The position numbers were made by a program, and so were the translations under genes. This document shows, one piece after another, positions 25,933 to 34,869 of a stretch of 64,000 nt of DNA. This DNA comes from Streptomyces rhizosphaerihabitans (GTDB lineage: Bacteria > Actinomycetota > Actinomycetes > Streptomycetales > Streptomycetaceae), in contig NZ_JAODTZ010000010.1 of NCBI RefSeq assembly GCF_025399795.1, positions 166,603-230,602 of the forward strand, written 5' to 3'. Under the pieces are notes generated by a model. The model made no database searches and was not told the origin of the DNA. It saw nothing but the letters and a program-made list of their open reading frames with translations. Position 1 is the stretch's first letter, and each line of letters begins with the position of its first letter.

Positions 25933-27324
25933 TCACGCTCCGTGCCATACGGTGGTGATGTTGCAGAACTCGCGGATTCCGTGCCCCGACAGTTCACGTC
26001 CGTAGCCCGACCGCTTCTCCCCGCCGAAGGGGAATGCCGGGTGCGAGGCCGTCATCCCGTTGACGAACACCCCGCCCGCCTCCAGATCACGGACGAACCG
26101 CTCCACCTCGGCCTCGTCATGCGTCCATACGTTCGAGCTCAGCCCGAACGGGGTGTCGTTGGCGAGGGCCACCGCCTCGGCCAGGCCGGCGGCCCGGTAG
26201 AGCGTGGCGACGGGACCGAAGGTCTCCTCCTGGTGGATGCGCATCGCGGGGGTGATGTCCGTGAGCACCGTCGGCGCGTAGTACCAGCCGCTCCTGAAGC
26301 CGTCGGGGCGTTCGCCGCCGCACAGCACCGTCGCGCCGTTCCCCACGGCGTCGTCGACCAGCTCCTCCAGGTCGGCGCGGCCCTGCTCGGTGGAGAGCGG
26401 CCCGACCTCGGTCTCCTCCTCGAGCGGGTCGCCGACCCTGAGGGCCCGCATGCCCGCCGCGAACCGCTCCGCGAAGGCGTCGAACACGTCCGTGTGCACG
26501 ATGAACCGCTTGGCGGCGATGCACGACTGCCCGTTGTTCTGCGCCCGTGCCGTCACGGCGATCCGCGCGGCGCGGTCGATGTCGGCGGACGGCATCACGA
26601 CGTACGGGTCGCTGCCGCCCAGCTCCAGCACCGTCTTCTTCACCTCGTCCCCGGCGACCGAGGCGACGGCCCGGCCGGCCGGTTCACTGCCGGTGAGGGT
26701 GGCCGCCTTGACCCGCGGGTCGCGCAGGATGCCCTCGACCGCCCCCGAGCCGATCAGCAGCGTCTGGAAGCAGCCCTCGGGGAAGCCCGCCCGGCGGAAC
26801 AGGTCCTCCAGGTACAGGGCGGTCTGCGGCACGTTCGAGGCGTGCTTGAGCAGGCCCACGTTGCCCGCCATCAGTGCGGGCGCGGCGAACCGGACCACCT
26901 GCCAGAGCGGGAAGTTCCACGGCATCACGGCGAGCACGGGGCCGAGCGGCCGGTAGCGCGCGAGAACGCGGGAGGCGCCGGAGTCCTTGGCGTCGGCCGT
27001 GTCGGCCACCTCGTCGGCGAGCAGTTCCTCGGCGTGGTCGGCGTACCAGCGCATCGCCTTGGCGCACTTGGCGGCCTCCGCGCGGGCCTGCTTGACGGGC
27101 TTGCCCATTTCGAGGGTCATCACCCGGCCGATGTCCTGCAGATCCTCGTCCAGAAGATCGGCCGCGCGGTGCATGAGCCGTGCCCGCTCGGCGAACGAGG
27201 TGGTGCGATACGTGCGGAACGTGGTCTCGGCGGCAGCGAGCCTGCGCTCGATCTCCTCGGTGCCGAGGGCGTCGTACGTCTTGAGTGTCTCGCCGTTCGC
27301 CGGGTTCACCGTCGCGATGGGCAT
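25933..27324 (-). CDS. gabD: NADP-dependent succinate-semialdehyde dehydrogenase family
   Basis: Aldehyde dehydrogenase, 463 residues from ATG 27324 (MPIATVNPANGETLKTY). NAD(P)-binding MPWNFPLWQVVRFAAPALMA, the general base in LELGGSDPYVV, and the nucleophile Cys in NNGQSCIAAKRF are present. Closest pattern is the streptomycete NADP-succinic semialdehyde group (GABA shunt), though related aldehydes cannot be excluded. Monocistronic. Confidence 0.85.
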   Translation of the reverse strand: MPIATVNPANGETLKTYDALGTEEIERRLAAAETTFRTYRTTSFAERARLMHRAADLLDEDLQDIGRVMTLEMGKPVKQARAEAAKCAKAMRWYADHAEELLADEVADTADAKDSGASRVLARYRPLGPVLAVMPWNFPLWQVVRFAAPALMAGNVGLLKHASNVPQTALYLEDLFRRAGFPEGCFQTLLIGSGAVEGILRDPRVKAATLTGSEPAGRAVASVAGDEVKKTVLELGGSDPYVVMPSADIDRAARIAVTARAQNNGQSCIAAKRFIVHTDVFDAFAERFAAGMRALRVGDPLEEETEVGPLSTEQGRADLEELVDDAVGNGATVLCGGERPDGFRSGWYYAPTVLTDITPAMRIHQEETFGPVATLYRAAGLAEAVALANDTPFGLSSNVWTHDEAEVERFVRDLEAGGVFVNGMTASHPAFPFGGEKRSGYGRELSGHGIREFCNITTVWHGA

Positions 27325-27433
27325 GGCCGACCTCCTGAAAGCGGGCTGTTCCCCGACCCTCCCGCGCGATGCCGTGCGGCGCAACGCGGAGGGCTCCCGG
27401 GGTGAGCCGGCGCTGCTGGCCGAACGCCGACTC

Positions 27434-27910
27434 TCAGCCCGAGTGCTCCGCCAGCCGGTCGAGAAACACGGTCTGCGCCTTCACCAGCAGCGTCCGGGCC
27501 CGTTCCGGGGTCATCCACTCCACCCGGTCCAGCTCGGGGAACTCCTGCCGCTGTCCCGACTTCGGTGGCCACTCCATCGTGAACGTGCCGGGGACCATGG
27601 CCGCCGGGTCGAGATCCGCCTCGATCGCCCAGGCCGTGACGACCTTGCCGTTCGTCTGGGTGACCTCGCCGAGCGGTACCGCCTCCCCGTCGGGCGGCGG
27701 CAGCCCGAGTTCCTCCCGGAACTCCCGGCGGGCGGCGTCCCAGGCCGTCTCGTCGGGCTCGTACTCGCCCTTGGGAAGGGTCCAGGCCCCGGCGTCCCGT
27801 CGCGCGAAGAACGGGCCGCCCATATGGCCGACCAATACCTCCACGCCGTTGTCGGTGTGCCGGAACAACAGCAGTCCCGCGCTCCTCTTTCCGTGCTGCT
27901 CTCCGCTCAT
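27434..27910 (-). CDS. NUDIX hydrolase
   Basis: 158 residues from ATG 27910. The Nudix box runs from GEYEPDETAWDAARREFREE into LG and has all the expected Gly, Glu and Arg positions. The pattern GLLLFRH and TLPKGE suggests a nucleoside-diphosphate derivative or dinucleoside polyphosphate pyrophosphatase. It overlaps the ligase stop in ATGA, so the two are translated together, hinting at a nucleotide-sanitising or repair link. Confidence 0.9.
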   Translation of the reverse strand: MSGEQHGKRSAGLLLFRHTDNGVEVLVGHMGGPFFARRDAGAWTLPKGEYEPDETAWDAARREFREELGLPPPDGEAVPLGEVTQTNGKVVTAWAIEADLDPAAMVPGTFTMEWPPKSGQRQEFPELDRVEWMTPERARTLLVKAQTVFLDRLAEHSG

Positions 27911-29442
27911 CGCGTCACCTCCGGGTGGGCGGCCAGCAGGGCGTCGACCGTGTCGGTCTCGGCCGGTGTCTTGTCCTCGCGATAGCGCACGACCCGGGCG
28001 AAGCGGAGGGTGACACCGGCCGGGTAGCGGGTGGACCGCTGCAGACCGTCGTACGCGATCTCGACGATCAGCTCGGGCCGTACGGTCACCACGTGGCCGT
28101 CGTCCTCGACGGCCAGCTCCCGGAGCCGCTCGGTCTGCCAGGTGAGCATCGCGTCGGTCATGCCCTTGAACGTCTTGCCGAGCATGGCGAAGCCGTCGCC
28201 GGTGCGGGCGCCCAAGTGCAGGTTGGAGAGCTTGCCGGTCCGCCGCCCGTGGCCCCACTCGGCCGCGAGGACCACCAGGTCGAGGGTGTGCACGGGTTTG
28301 ACCTTCAGCCAGGAGGCACCGCGCCGGCCCGCGCTGTACGGGGCGTCGAGGGCCTTCACCACGACCCCCTCGTGCCCCCGCGCCAGTGTGTCGGCGAGGA
28401 ACGACTCGGCCTCGGCGGCATCGTCCGGCCCCGACACCAGCGTTCGCCGCACCCGCATCGGCTCGGGCACCAGCCGTGCCAGTTCCACGTGCCGCTCGGT
28501 GAACGGCAGGTCCAGCAGCTCCCGCCCGCCGACGGAGAGGGCGTCGAAGAAGACGGGGGAGACGGGCACGGTCTCCGCGGCCGCCGCCACATCCACCCGG
28601 GACCCCACCCGGCCGGCCGTCTCCTGGAAGGAACGCGGCCGACCGTGGTCGTCCAGCGCGATCACCTCGCCGTCCAGGATGAACCGCTCGCCCCGCAACT
28701 CCATTGCCGCGGCCGTGAGTTCGGGGAGCCGGTCGGTGATGTCGTCGAGGGTGCGGGTGTAGACACGGACGTTCTCGCCGTCGCGGTGCAGCTGTACCCG
28801 GATGCCGTCGAGCTTCTCCTCGACCGCACAGGCGCCGAGCTTGCCGACCGCCTCGGACACGGAGGCGGCGGTGTGCGCGAGCATCGGCAGCACCGGGCGG
28901 CCGACGGTGAGCCGGAAGCCGTCCAAGGCCCCCGGGCCGTCCGCCAGGAGGGCCCGCGCCACCGTCTGCAGCGAACCGGCGAGCATCACCGCCCGCCGTA
29001 CGTCCCCCGCGGGCGCGCCGGTCGCCTCGGCGAGCCCCTCCACCGCGACCGCGTCCAGAGCACCCTGGCGCACCTCACCGGTGAGCAGCCCGAACAGGAA
29101 ACGCTGTTCGTCCTCGGTGGCCGACGCCATCAACTCGCCCACCAGACGCGCTCGTTCTGCCTGCGAGCCGGTGCCGGAGACCTTGCCGAGCGCGGTGAGC
29201 CGGGCGTCCACCTCGCGCACGGTGAGGGTGGGTTCGGCGGCCGGGGCGACCCGGCCGCCGAGCACCTTCCAGCCGATGCCGAGCCGGCCCTGCGGCAGCC
29301 GACCCGCGAGATAAGGGATCACGATCGGCACGTCGTCCGCCCCGGCGTCGCGGAACAGTTCCGCGAGCAGAGCGGTCTTCCGGGACCGCGCGGAGGTGGC
29401 GGCGACCTCCTGCGACACATGGGCGAGCCGGCTCAGCAGCAT
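27907..29442 (-). CDS. ATP-dependent DNA ligase (LigB type)
   Basis: 511 residues from ATG 29442. The adenylated Lys lies in VEEKLDGIRVQ (motif I KxDG); RFILDGEVIAL, VFFDALSVGG, EGVVVKALDAPY and SWLKVKP correspond to motifs III-V. An N-terminal helical DNA-binding domain of about 200 residues precedes the catalytic core. This matches mycobacterial LigB, not the LigD end-joining fusion: no polymerase or nuclease domain is present. Overlaps the Nudix gene. Confidence 0.92.
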   Translation of the reverse strand: MLLSRLAHVSQEVAATSARSRKTALLAELFRDAGADDVPIVIPYLAGRLPQGRLGIGWKVLGGRVAPAAEPTLTVREVDARLTALGKVSGTGSQAERARLVGELMASATEDEQRFLFGLLTGEVRQGALDAVAVEGLAEATGAPAGDVRRAVMLAGSLQTVARALLADGPGALDGFRLTVGRPVLPMLAHTAASVSEAVGKLGACAVEEKLDGIRVQLHRDGENVRVYTRTLDDITDRLPELTAAAMELRGERFILDGEVIALDDHGRPRSFQETAGRVGSRVDVAAAAETVPVSPVFFDALSVGGRELLDLPFTERHVELARLVPEPMRVRRTLVSGPDDAAEAESFLADTLARGHEGVVVKALDAPYSAGRRGASWLKVKPVHTLDLVVLAAEWGHGRRTGKLSNLHLGARTGDGFAMLGKTFKGMTDAMLTWQTERLRELAVEDDGHVVTVRPELIVEIAYDGLQRSTRYPAGVTLRFARVVRYREDKTPAETDTVDALLAAHPEVTR

Positions 29443-29537
29443 GCAGCCATGGTGCAACGCGGGCGCCGGGTTCACACCCGTACGGGAGCGGACGCGCGGT
29501 CGTAGGCACCCCTGCGGCCATCGGGTGGGCGCCGGGG

Positions 29538-30482
29538 CTAGCCCCGTCCTCCCGCGACGGCCGCGTCGAGGTCGGCGAAGAGGAGTTCGCCGTTGAGCGT
29601 GGCCGCCGCGCGGTATCCGCCGCTCGCCGCGTTCACGACCTGCTCCGCGAAGCCGGCGGCGTTGCCCGCGGCCCAGACGCCGGGCACGCTCGTCAGCCCG
29701 GTCGGGTCGACGACCGGGTAGGTGCCGAACGGCGTCTCCCGCAGCTCCGCGCCCAGCCGGTCGAGCAGGCCGGTCTGCGGCACGGGGCGCGGCGCCACGA
29801 ACAGCACCGAGCGGTCGTACGTGGTCCCGTCCGCGAGCCGCACCCCGGTGAGCCGGTCGCCGGTGACCACCAGCCCGGCGACCTCGCCCGGCACCACGGC
29901 GACGCCGGCGGCGGCGAGCCGGCGCAGGTCCTCGTCCGAGAGCTCGTCCTCGGCCACCGTGTGCAGGAACAGGGTGACGTCCTTCGACCACTGGCCGACC
30001 ATCAGCGCCTGGTGCACGCTCATCGGCGTACTGGCCAGCACGCCGAAGGCCTCGTCGCGGACCTCCCAGCCGTGGCAGTACGGGCAGTGCAGCACATCGC
30101 GCCCGAAGCGTTCGGCGACGCCGGGTACCGACGGCAGCTCGTCGGCCAGACCCGTCGTGACGATCAGCCGGCGCGCGTGGACGGTGTCCCCGGACCCGAG
30201 CGTGACGTCGAACTCGCCGGCGCCGTCCCGGACGACGTCCACCGCCAGGCCCCGGACGATCTCCACGCCGTACCCCTCGACCTCCCGCCGGCCCTCGGCG
30301 AGGAACTCGGCGGGCGGCATGCCGTCGCGGGTCAGATAGCCCTGCAGGTGAGCGGCGGGCGCGTTGCGCGGCTCGCCCGCGTCGACGACGAGCGTGCGGC
30401 GCCGCGCCCGGCCGAGGACCAGCGCCGCGGAGAGTCCCGCCGTGCCGCCGCCGACGACGACCACTTCGTATGTCTCGGTCAT
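29538..30482 (-). CDS. Thioredoxin reductase-like FAD/NAD(P) oxidoreductase
   Basis: 314 residues from ATG 30482 with GGAGGT upstream. FAD motif VVVVGGGTAGLSAALVLGR, a CPYCHGWEVRD redox pair in the place of the TrxR CxxC, and a C-terminal second FAD motif (GVWAAGNAAG). The NADPH-binding glycine motif is poor (ASTPMSVHQALMVG), so the electron donor is uncertain. Divergent from an XRE-cupin regulator. Confidence 0.85.
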   Translation of the reverse strand: MTETYEVVVVGGGTAGLSAALVLGRARRRTLVVDAGEPRNAPAAHLQGYLTRDGMPPAEFLAEGRREVEGYGVEIVRGLAVDVVRDGAGEFDVTLGSGDTVHARRLIVTTGLADELPSVPGVAERFGRDVLHCPYCHGWEVRDEAFGVLASTPMSVHQALMVGQWSKDVTLFLHTVAEDELSDEDLRRLAAAGVAVVPGEVAGLVVTGDRLTGVRLADGTTYDRSVLFVAPRPVPQTGLLDRLGAELRETPFGTYPVVDPTGLTSVPGVWAAGNAAGFAEQVVNAASGGYRAAATLNGELLFADLDAAVAGGRG

Positions 30483-30523
30483 GGTGACCACCTCCACGCA
30501 GAAGGTCGCCCCGATGCGGCCGG

Positions 30524-30553
30524 ATTGACAAATGGCTTTGCCGATTCTGCAAT
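30524..30553 (+). promoter_or_regulatory. Promoter with inverted repeat for the XRE regulator
   Basis: TTGACA (30525-30530), 17 bases, then TGCAAT (30548-30553). The predicted start of transcription falls on the ATG at 30560, so the message is probably leaderless. GGATTGACAAA and TTTGCCGATTC form an imperfect 11-4-11 inverted repeat across the promoter, a likely operator shared by the two divergent genes. Confidence 0.55.
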
Positions 30554-30559
30554 GAGGTG

Positions 30560-31240
30560 ATGAAGGATGGGATGAGTGGCGGGATGAGTGACGGGATGAG
30601 GGGCGCGGCCCCTGCGGGTGTCAGTGACGGAGTCGGGCAGCGGGCGACCGGTGACGCGGCGACGGACGAGGTTCTCGCCGAGGTCGGTCCACGGCTGCGG
30701 CGGATCAGGAAGGAGCGCGGCGCGACGCTGGCCGGGCTGTCCGAGGCGACCGGCATCTCGGTGAGCACGCTCTCGCGCCTGGAATCCGGGCTGCGCAAGC
30801 CCAGCCTGGAGCTGCTGCTGCCCATCGCGCGGGCCCATCAGGTCCCGCTGGACGAACTGGTCGGGGCCCCGCCGGTCGGTGACCCCCGGGTGCGTGCCGA
30901 GCCGATCGTGCGGGGCGGCCGGACGCACTGGCCGCTGACCCGCCAGCCCGGTGGACTCCAGGCCTACAAGGTGCTCGAACCCCGGCGGACCATGGAACCC
31001 GACCCGCGGACGCACGAGGGCTACGAGTGGCTGTATGTGCTGTCCGGGCGGCTGCGGCTGGTGCTCGGCGAGCACGACGTCGTGCTCGGGGCGGGGGAGG
31101 CGGCGGAGTTCGACACCCGGGTCCCGCACTGGTTCGGTTCGACGGGGGAGGGGCCAGTGGAGTTCCTCAGCCTGTTCGGGCCGCAGGGTGAGCGGATGCA
31201 CGTACGGGCGCGGCCCAAGGTGCGGGGCAAGGAGCTGTGA
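30560..31240 (+). CDS. XRE-family regulator with cupin domain
   Basis: About 226 residues. Helix-turn-helix: LAGLSEATGISVSTLSRLES; C-terminal cupin barrel: THEGYEWLYVLSGRLRLVLG and AAEFDTRVPHWFGSTGEGP. Such regulators sense small molecules with the cupin. The start is uncertain because the N-terminus is Met/Gly-rich (MKDGMSGGMSDGM); ATG 30560 is chosen for the leaderless promoter fit. Divergent from the flavoprotein. Confidence 0.85.
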   Translation: MKDGMSGGMSDGMRGAAPAGVSDGVGQRATGDAATDEVLAEVGPRLRRIRKERGATLAGLSEATGISVSTLSRLESGLRKPSLELLLPIARAHQVPLDELVGAPPVGDPRVRAEPIVRGGRTHWPLTRQPGGLQAYKVLEPRRTMEPDPRTHEGYEWLYVLSGRLRLVLGEHDVVLGAGEAAEFDTRVPHWFGSTGEGPVEFLSLFGPQGERMHVRARPKVRGKEL

Positions 31241-31309
31241 GAGCGGGCGGCGGGGCGGCTCGCGCCGTGCGTGGCGAAGACGACGGCCGCCGACTGTTCC
31301 CAGGTAGGC

Positions 31310-31321
31310 AAGCGACCGCTT
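31310..31321 (+). promoter_or_regulatory. Candidate TetR-type operator upstream of quinone oxidoreductase operon
   Basis: AAGCG-AC-CGCTT is an exact inverted repeat followed by AGTATG, 49 bases before the ATG. Similar CTAAGCG..CGCTTAG palindromes are operators of TetR regulators of acyl-CoA metabolism in actinobacteria. The regulator itself is not in this neighbourhood. Confidence 0.5.
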
Positions 31322-31370
31322 AGTATGCGATCGACCCCGGTCAGACGACGCAGTCCCCTGGAGGCCCCGC

Positions 31371-32348
31371 ATGCAGGCATGGCAAGTGCACCAGAACGGC
31401 GAGCCCGTAACGGCGATGCGCCTCCAGGAGGTGGATCGGCCGACGCCCGGTGACGGCCAGGTCCTGCTCAAGGTGCGCGCCGCGAACATCAACTTCCCGG
31501 ACGCGCTGATGTGCCGCGGCCACTACCAGGTCAGGCCGCCGCTGCCCTTCACGCCCGGGGTGGAGATCTGCGGCGAGACCGAGGACGGACGCCGGGTGAT
31601 CGCCACCCCCGCGCTGCCGTACGGCGGATTCGCCGAGTACGCGGTCGCGGACGCCGCCGCCCTGCTGCCCGCGCCCGACGCCCTCGACGACGCCGAGGCC
31701 GCGGCCCTGCACATCGGCTACCAGACCGGCTGGTTCGGCCTGCACCGCAGGGCCCGCCTGGAGGCCGGCGAGACCCTGCTCGTCCACGCGGCCGCCGGAG
31801 GGGTCGGCAGCGCGGCCGTGCAGCTCGGGAAGGCGGCGGGCGCGACCGTCATCGGTGTCGTGGGCGACGCCGACAAGGCCGCTGTGGCGCGCGGACTGGG
31901 CTGCGACGTCGTCATCGACCGGCGGTCCGAGGACGTCATAGGCGCGGTCAAGGAGGCGACCGGCGGACGCGGCGCGGACGTGATCTACGATCCCGTCGGC
32001 GGCGAGGCCTACACCCAGTCCACGAAGGTCGTCGCCTTCGAGGGCCGGATCGTGGTCGTCGGCTTCGCGAGCGGTTCGATCCCGAGCGCCGCCCTGAACC
32101 ACGCCCTCGTCAAGAACTACGGGATCCTCGGTCTGCACTGGGGCCTGTACAACACCAAGAACCCGAAGCTGGTCCTGCACTGCCACGAGCAGCTCACCGG
32201 GCTGGCCGCACGGGGCGCGATCAAGCCGCTGGTGAGCGAGCGGGTGCCGCTGAGCGGGGCCGCCGCCGCCGTGCAGCGGGTCGCCGACGGAGTCACCACC
32301 GGACGGATCGCCGTGATGCCCGCACTTCAGAACGGAGCCGCCGCATGA
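31371..32348 (+). CDS. NADPH:quinone oxidoreductase-like MDR enzyme
   Basis: Zinc-free medium-chain dehydrogenase/reductase, 325 residues. Cofactor motif is HAAAGGVGSAAVQLGKAAGA; the N-terminal GroES-like fold has ANINFPDALMCRGHYQ and PGVEICG. Such enzymes reduce quinones or enoyl thioesters with NADPH. It overlaps the next acyl-CoA dehydrogenase by ATGA, so an enoyl-CoA or related substrate is plausible. Confidence 0.88.
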   Translation: MQAWQVHQNGEPVTAMRLQEVDRPTPGDGQVLLKVRAANINFPDALMCRGHYQVRPPLPFTPGVEICGETEDGRRVIATPALPYGGFAEYAVADAAALLPAPDALDDAEAAALHIGYQTGWFGLHRRARLEAGETLLVHAAAGGVGSAAVQLGKAAGATVIGVVGDADKAAVARGLGCDVVIDRRSEDVIGAVKEATGGRGADVIYDPVGGEAYTQSTKVVAFEGRIVVVGFASGSIPSAALNHALVKNYGILGLHWGLYNTKNPKLVLHCHEQLTGLAARGAIKPLVSERVPLSGAAAAVQRVADGVTTGRIAVMPALQNGAAA

Positions 32349-33547
32349 CCGACGCAGCCGAACTGCGCCGCCGCACCCAGGAGTTGCTGGCCGAGCATCC
32401 TCCCCAGGAAACCGACCGCCTGGACTTCCTGAAGGCACGCTTCGACGCCGGACTCGCCTGGGTTCACTACCCGGAGGGCCTCGGCGGACTCGGTGCCCCG
32501 CGCAGCCTCCAGGCCGTCGTGGACGCCGAGCTGGCGGCCGCGGGCGCGCCCGACAACGACCCGCGGCGGATCGGCATCGGCCTCGGCATGGCCGCCCCGA
32601 CCATCCTCGGCTTCGGCACCGAGGAGCAGAAGCGGCGCTTCCTGCGGCCCCTGTGGGTCGGCGAGGAGGTGTGGTGCCAGCTCTTCAGCGAGCCCGGCGC
32701 GGGCTCGGACCTCGCCGCCCTCGGCACCCGCGCCGTCCGCTCCGACGGCGACGAGGCCGGGAGCGGGGGAGAGTGGGTGGTCAACGGACAGAAGGTGTGG
32801 ACCTCCAGCGCCCACCTCGCCCGCTGGGCCATCCTCATCGCCCGCACCGACCCGGACGTGCCCAAGCACCGCGGTATCACCTACTTCATCTGCGACATGA
32901 CCGACCCGGGTGTCGACGTACGGCCGCTGCGCCAGATCACCGGCGAGGCCGAGTTCAACGAGGTCTTCCTCACCGACGTCCGCATCCCCGACGCGCACCG
33001 ACTCGGCGAGGTCGGCGACGGCTGGCGGGTCGCGCAGACCACGCTGATGAACGAGCGCGTCTCCATCGGCGGCATGCGCATCCCGCGCGAGGGCGGCATG
33101 ATCGGCCCCGTCTCGAAGACCTGGCGCGAGCGGCCCGAACTGCGCACCCACGACACGCACCAGCGGCTGCTGAAGCTGTGGGTCGAGTCCGAGGTCGCCC
33201 GGCTCTCCGGCGAGCGGCTGCGCCAGCAGCTCGCCCAGGGCCAGCCCGGCCACGAGGGCTCCGGCATGAAGCTCGGCTTCGCCCGGCTCAACCAGGAGAT
33301 CAGCGGACTGGAGGTCGAACTCCTCGGCGAGGAAGGCCTGTTGTACGAGGACTGGACGATGCGGCGGCCGGAACTGGTCGACTTCACCGGCCGCGACGCC
33401 GGATACCGCTATCTGCGCTCCAAGGGCAACAGCATCGAGGGCGGGACCAGCGAGGTCCTGCTGAACATCGTCGCCGAACGCGTCCTGGGCCTGCCGTCCG
33501 AGCCGCGCACCGACAAGGACGTCGCATGGAAGGACCTCGCCCGATGA
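32345..33547 (+). CDS. Acyl-CoA dehydrogenase, larger subunit of a pair
   Basis: 400 residues from ATG 32345. FAD/substrate motifs CQLFSEPGAGSDLAALGTRA and WVVNGQKVWTSSAHLA; the C-terminus has SKGNSIEGGTSEVLLNIVAE. It is coupled by ATGA on both sides. Together with the next gene it resembles the two-gene heteromeric dehydrogenases of actinobacterial steroid or branched acyl-CoA breakdown. Confidence 0.9.
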   Translation: MTDAAELRRRTQELLAEHPPQETDRLDFLKARFDAGLAWVHYPEGLGGLGAPRSLQAVVDAELAAAGAPDNDPRRIGIGLGMAAPTILGFGTEEQKRRFLRPLWVGEEVWCQLFSEPGAGSDLAALGTRAVRSDGDEAGSGGEWVVNGQKVWTSSAHLARWAILIARTDPDVPKHRGITYFICDMTDPGVDVRPLRQITGEAEFNEVFLTDVRIPDAHRLGEVGDGWRVAQTTLMNERVSIGGMRIPREGGMIGPVSKTWRERPELRTHDTHQRLLKLWVESEVARLSGERLRQQLAQGQPGHEGSGMKLGFARLNQEISGLEVELLGEEGLLYEDWTMRRPELVDFTGRDAGYRYLRSKGNSIEGGTSEVLLNIVAERVLGLPSEPRTDKDVAWKDLAR

Positions 33548-34650
33548 GCCAGGTGAGCACCGAACCCGATCTGCTCTACACCGAGGAGGAGGAGGCGCTG
33601 CGCGCCGCCGTCCGTGACCTCCTCGCCGACCGCTGTGCCGCGGCGGACGTCATCACCCGCACCGAGTCGGGCACTCCGCACGACCCCGAGCTGTGGAAGG
33701 CCCTCTCGGAGGGCATGGGCCTCGCCGGCCTGCTGGTGCCCGAGGAGCAGGGCGGCCAGGGTGCCACGCACCGCGAAGCCGCCGTGGTTCTGGAGGAGTT
33801 GGGCCGCGCGGTCGCACCCGTGCCGTACCTGACGAGCGCCGTGGTCGCGACCGAGGCGCTGCTGGCCTGCGAGGGACAGGCGGCGGCCGAACTGCTGGCC
33901 GCGCTCGCCTCCGGCCGGACGGTGGGCGCCCTCGCCGTCCCGCTGAACGTCGGACCGGGCGCCGCCCACCAAGCCGTACGGCTGGAGAACGGTTCCCTGC
34001 ACGGTGAGCTGACGGGCATCGCGGACGCGGTGGCCGCCGACGTCCTGCTGGTTCCGGCCGAGGACGGCGGGCTGTACGCCGTCGACGCGGACGCCGTCAC
34101 GATCGTCCCGCAGGTCTGTCTCGACCAGACCCGGCCGCTCGCCCGCATCACCTTCGAGGGGGCGCCCGCACGGCTGCTCACCGAGGATGCGCCCGTGGCC
34201 GTACGGCGCGCCCTTCGGGCCGGCGCCGGACTGCTCGCGTCCGAGCAACTCGGCATTGCCGACTGGTCGTTGACGGAGACGGTCCGCTACCTCAAGGAGC
34301 GCAAGCAGTTCAACCGGCCGGTCGGCGGATTCCAGGCGCTCAAGCACCGGCTGGCCCAGGTGTGGCTGGAGGTCGTGGGCACCCGCGCCGCCGCCCGGAA
34401 CGCGGCCGACGCGCTGGCCACCGGCAGCCCGGACAGCGACGTGGCGGTCGCCGTCGCCCAGGCGTACGCGGCACTCGTCGCGGTGCACGCCGCCGAGGAG
34501 GCGGTCCAGCTGCACGGCGGCATCGGCATGACGTGGGAGCATCCGGCGCATCTGTATCTGAAGCGCGCCAAGGCCGACTCGATCGCCTACGGCACGGCGG
34601 GCGCGCACCGCGTGGCCCTGGCCGAACTGGTCGATCTCCAGGCGCCCTGA
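33544..34650 (+). CDS. Acyl-CoA dehydrogenase, smaller divergent subunit
   Basis: 368 residues from ATG 33544. It has the ACAD N-terminal helical domain (GLLVPEEQGGQGATHREAAV) and C-terminal helices (RYLKERKQFNRPVGGFQALKH and VQLHGGIGMTWEHPAHLYLK), but the FAD-contact middle strand motif is weak, as in the non-catalytic partner of heteromeric enzymes. It ends the operon, followed by a strong terminator. Confidence 0.85.
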   Translation: MSQVSTEPDLLYTEEEEALRAAVRDLLADRCAAADVITRTESGTPHDPELWKALSEGMGLAGLLVPEEQGGQGATHREAAVVLEELGRAVAPVPYLTSAVVATEALLACEGQAAAELLAALASGRTVGALAVPLNVGPGAAHQAVRLENGSLHGELTGIADAVAADVLLVPAEDGGLYAVDADAVTIVPQVCLDQTRPLARITFEGAPARLLTEDAPVAVRRALRAGAGLLASEQLGIADWSLTETVRYLKERKQFNRPVGGFQALKHRLAQVWLEVVGTRAAARNAADALATGSPDSDVAVAVAQAYAALVAVHAAEEAVQLHGGIGMTWEHPAHLYLKRAKADSIAYGTAGAHRVALAELVDLQAP

Positions 34651-34664
34651 CACCGTTCCGAGTG

Positions 34665-34695
34665 AAGCCCGCCCCACCTGGGGCGGGCTTTTTTT
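34665..34695 (+). terminator. Rho-independent terminator
   Basis: AAGCCCGCCCC and its complement form an 11-bp stem with a four-base loop followed by seven T (34689-34695). One of the few classical U-tailed terminators in the window. Confidence 0.93.
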
Positions 34696-34869
34696 CGTGC
34701 GCCCACGACACGCGGGGAGGGAACGGGGGGAACGCCGGATCGCGCCCGGATCCGGTGAAGTGAACGCGTCGCGTCGGTCCGGCCAACTCCCTTCAAGGCA
34801 GGGTTTCCTGGGCCCCACCGGCCGCATACTCCCTGAGGTTCCGTACGGCATCCTCAAGGGAGGCAGAGC

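Noticed and set aside
27907..29442. DNA ligase as a LigD-type end-joining system
   Set aside because: No primase/polymerase or phosphoesterase domain and no Ku gene nearby; domain order fits LigB.
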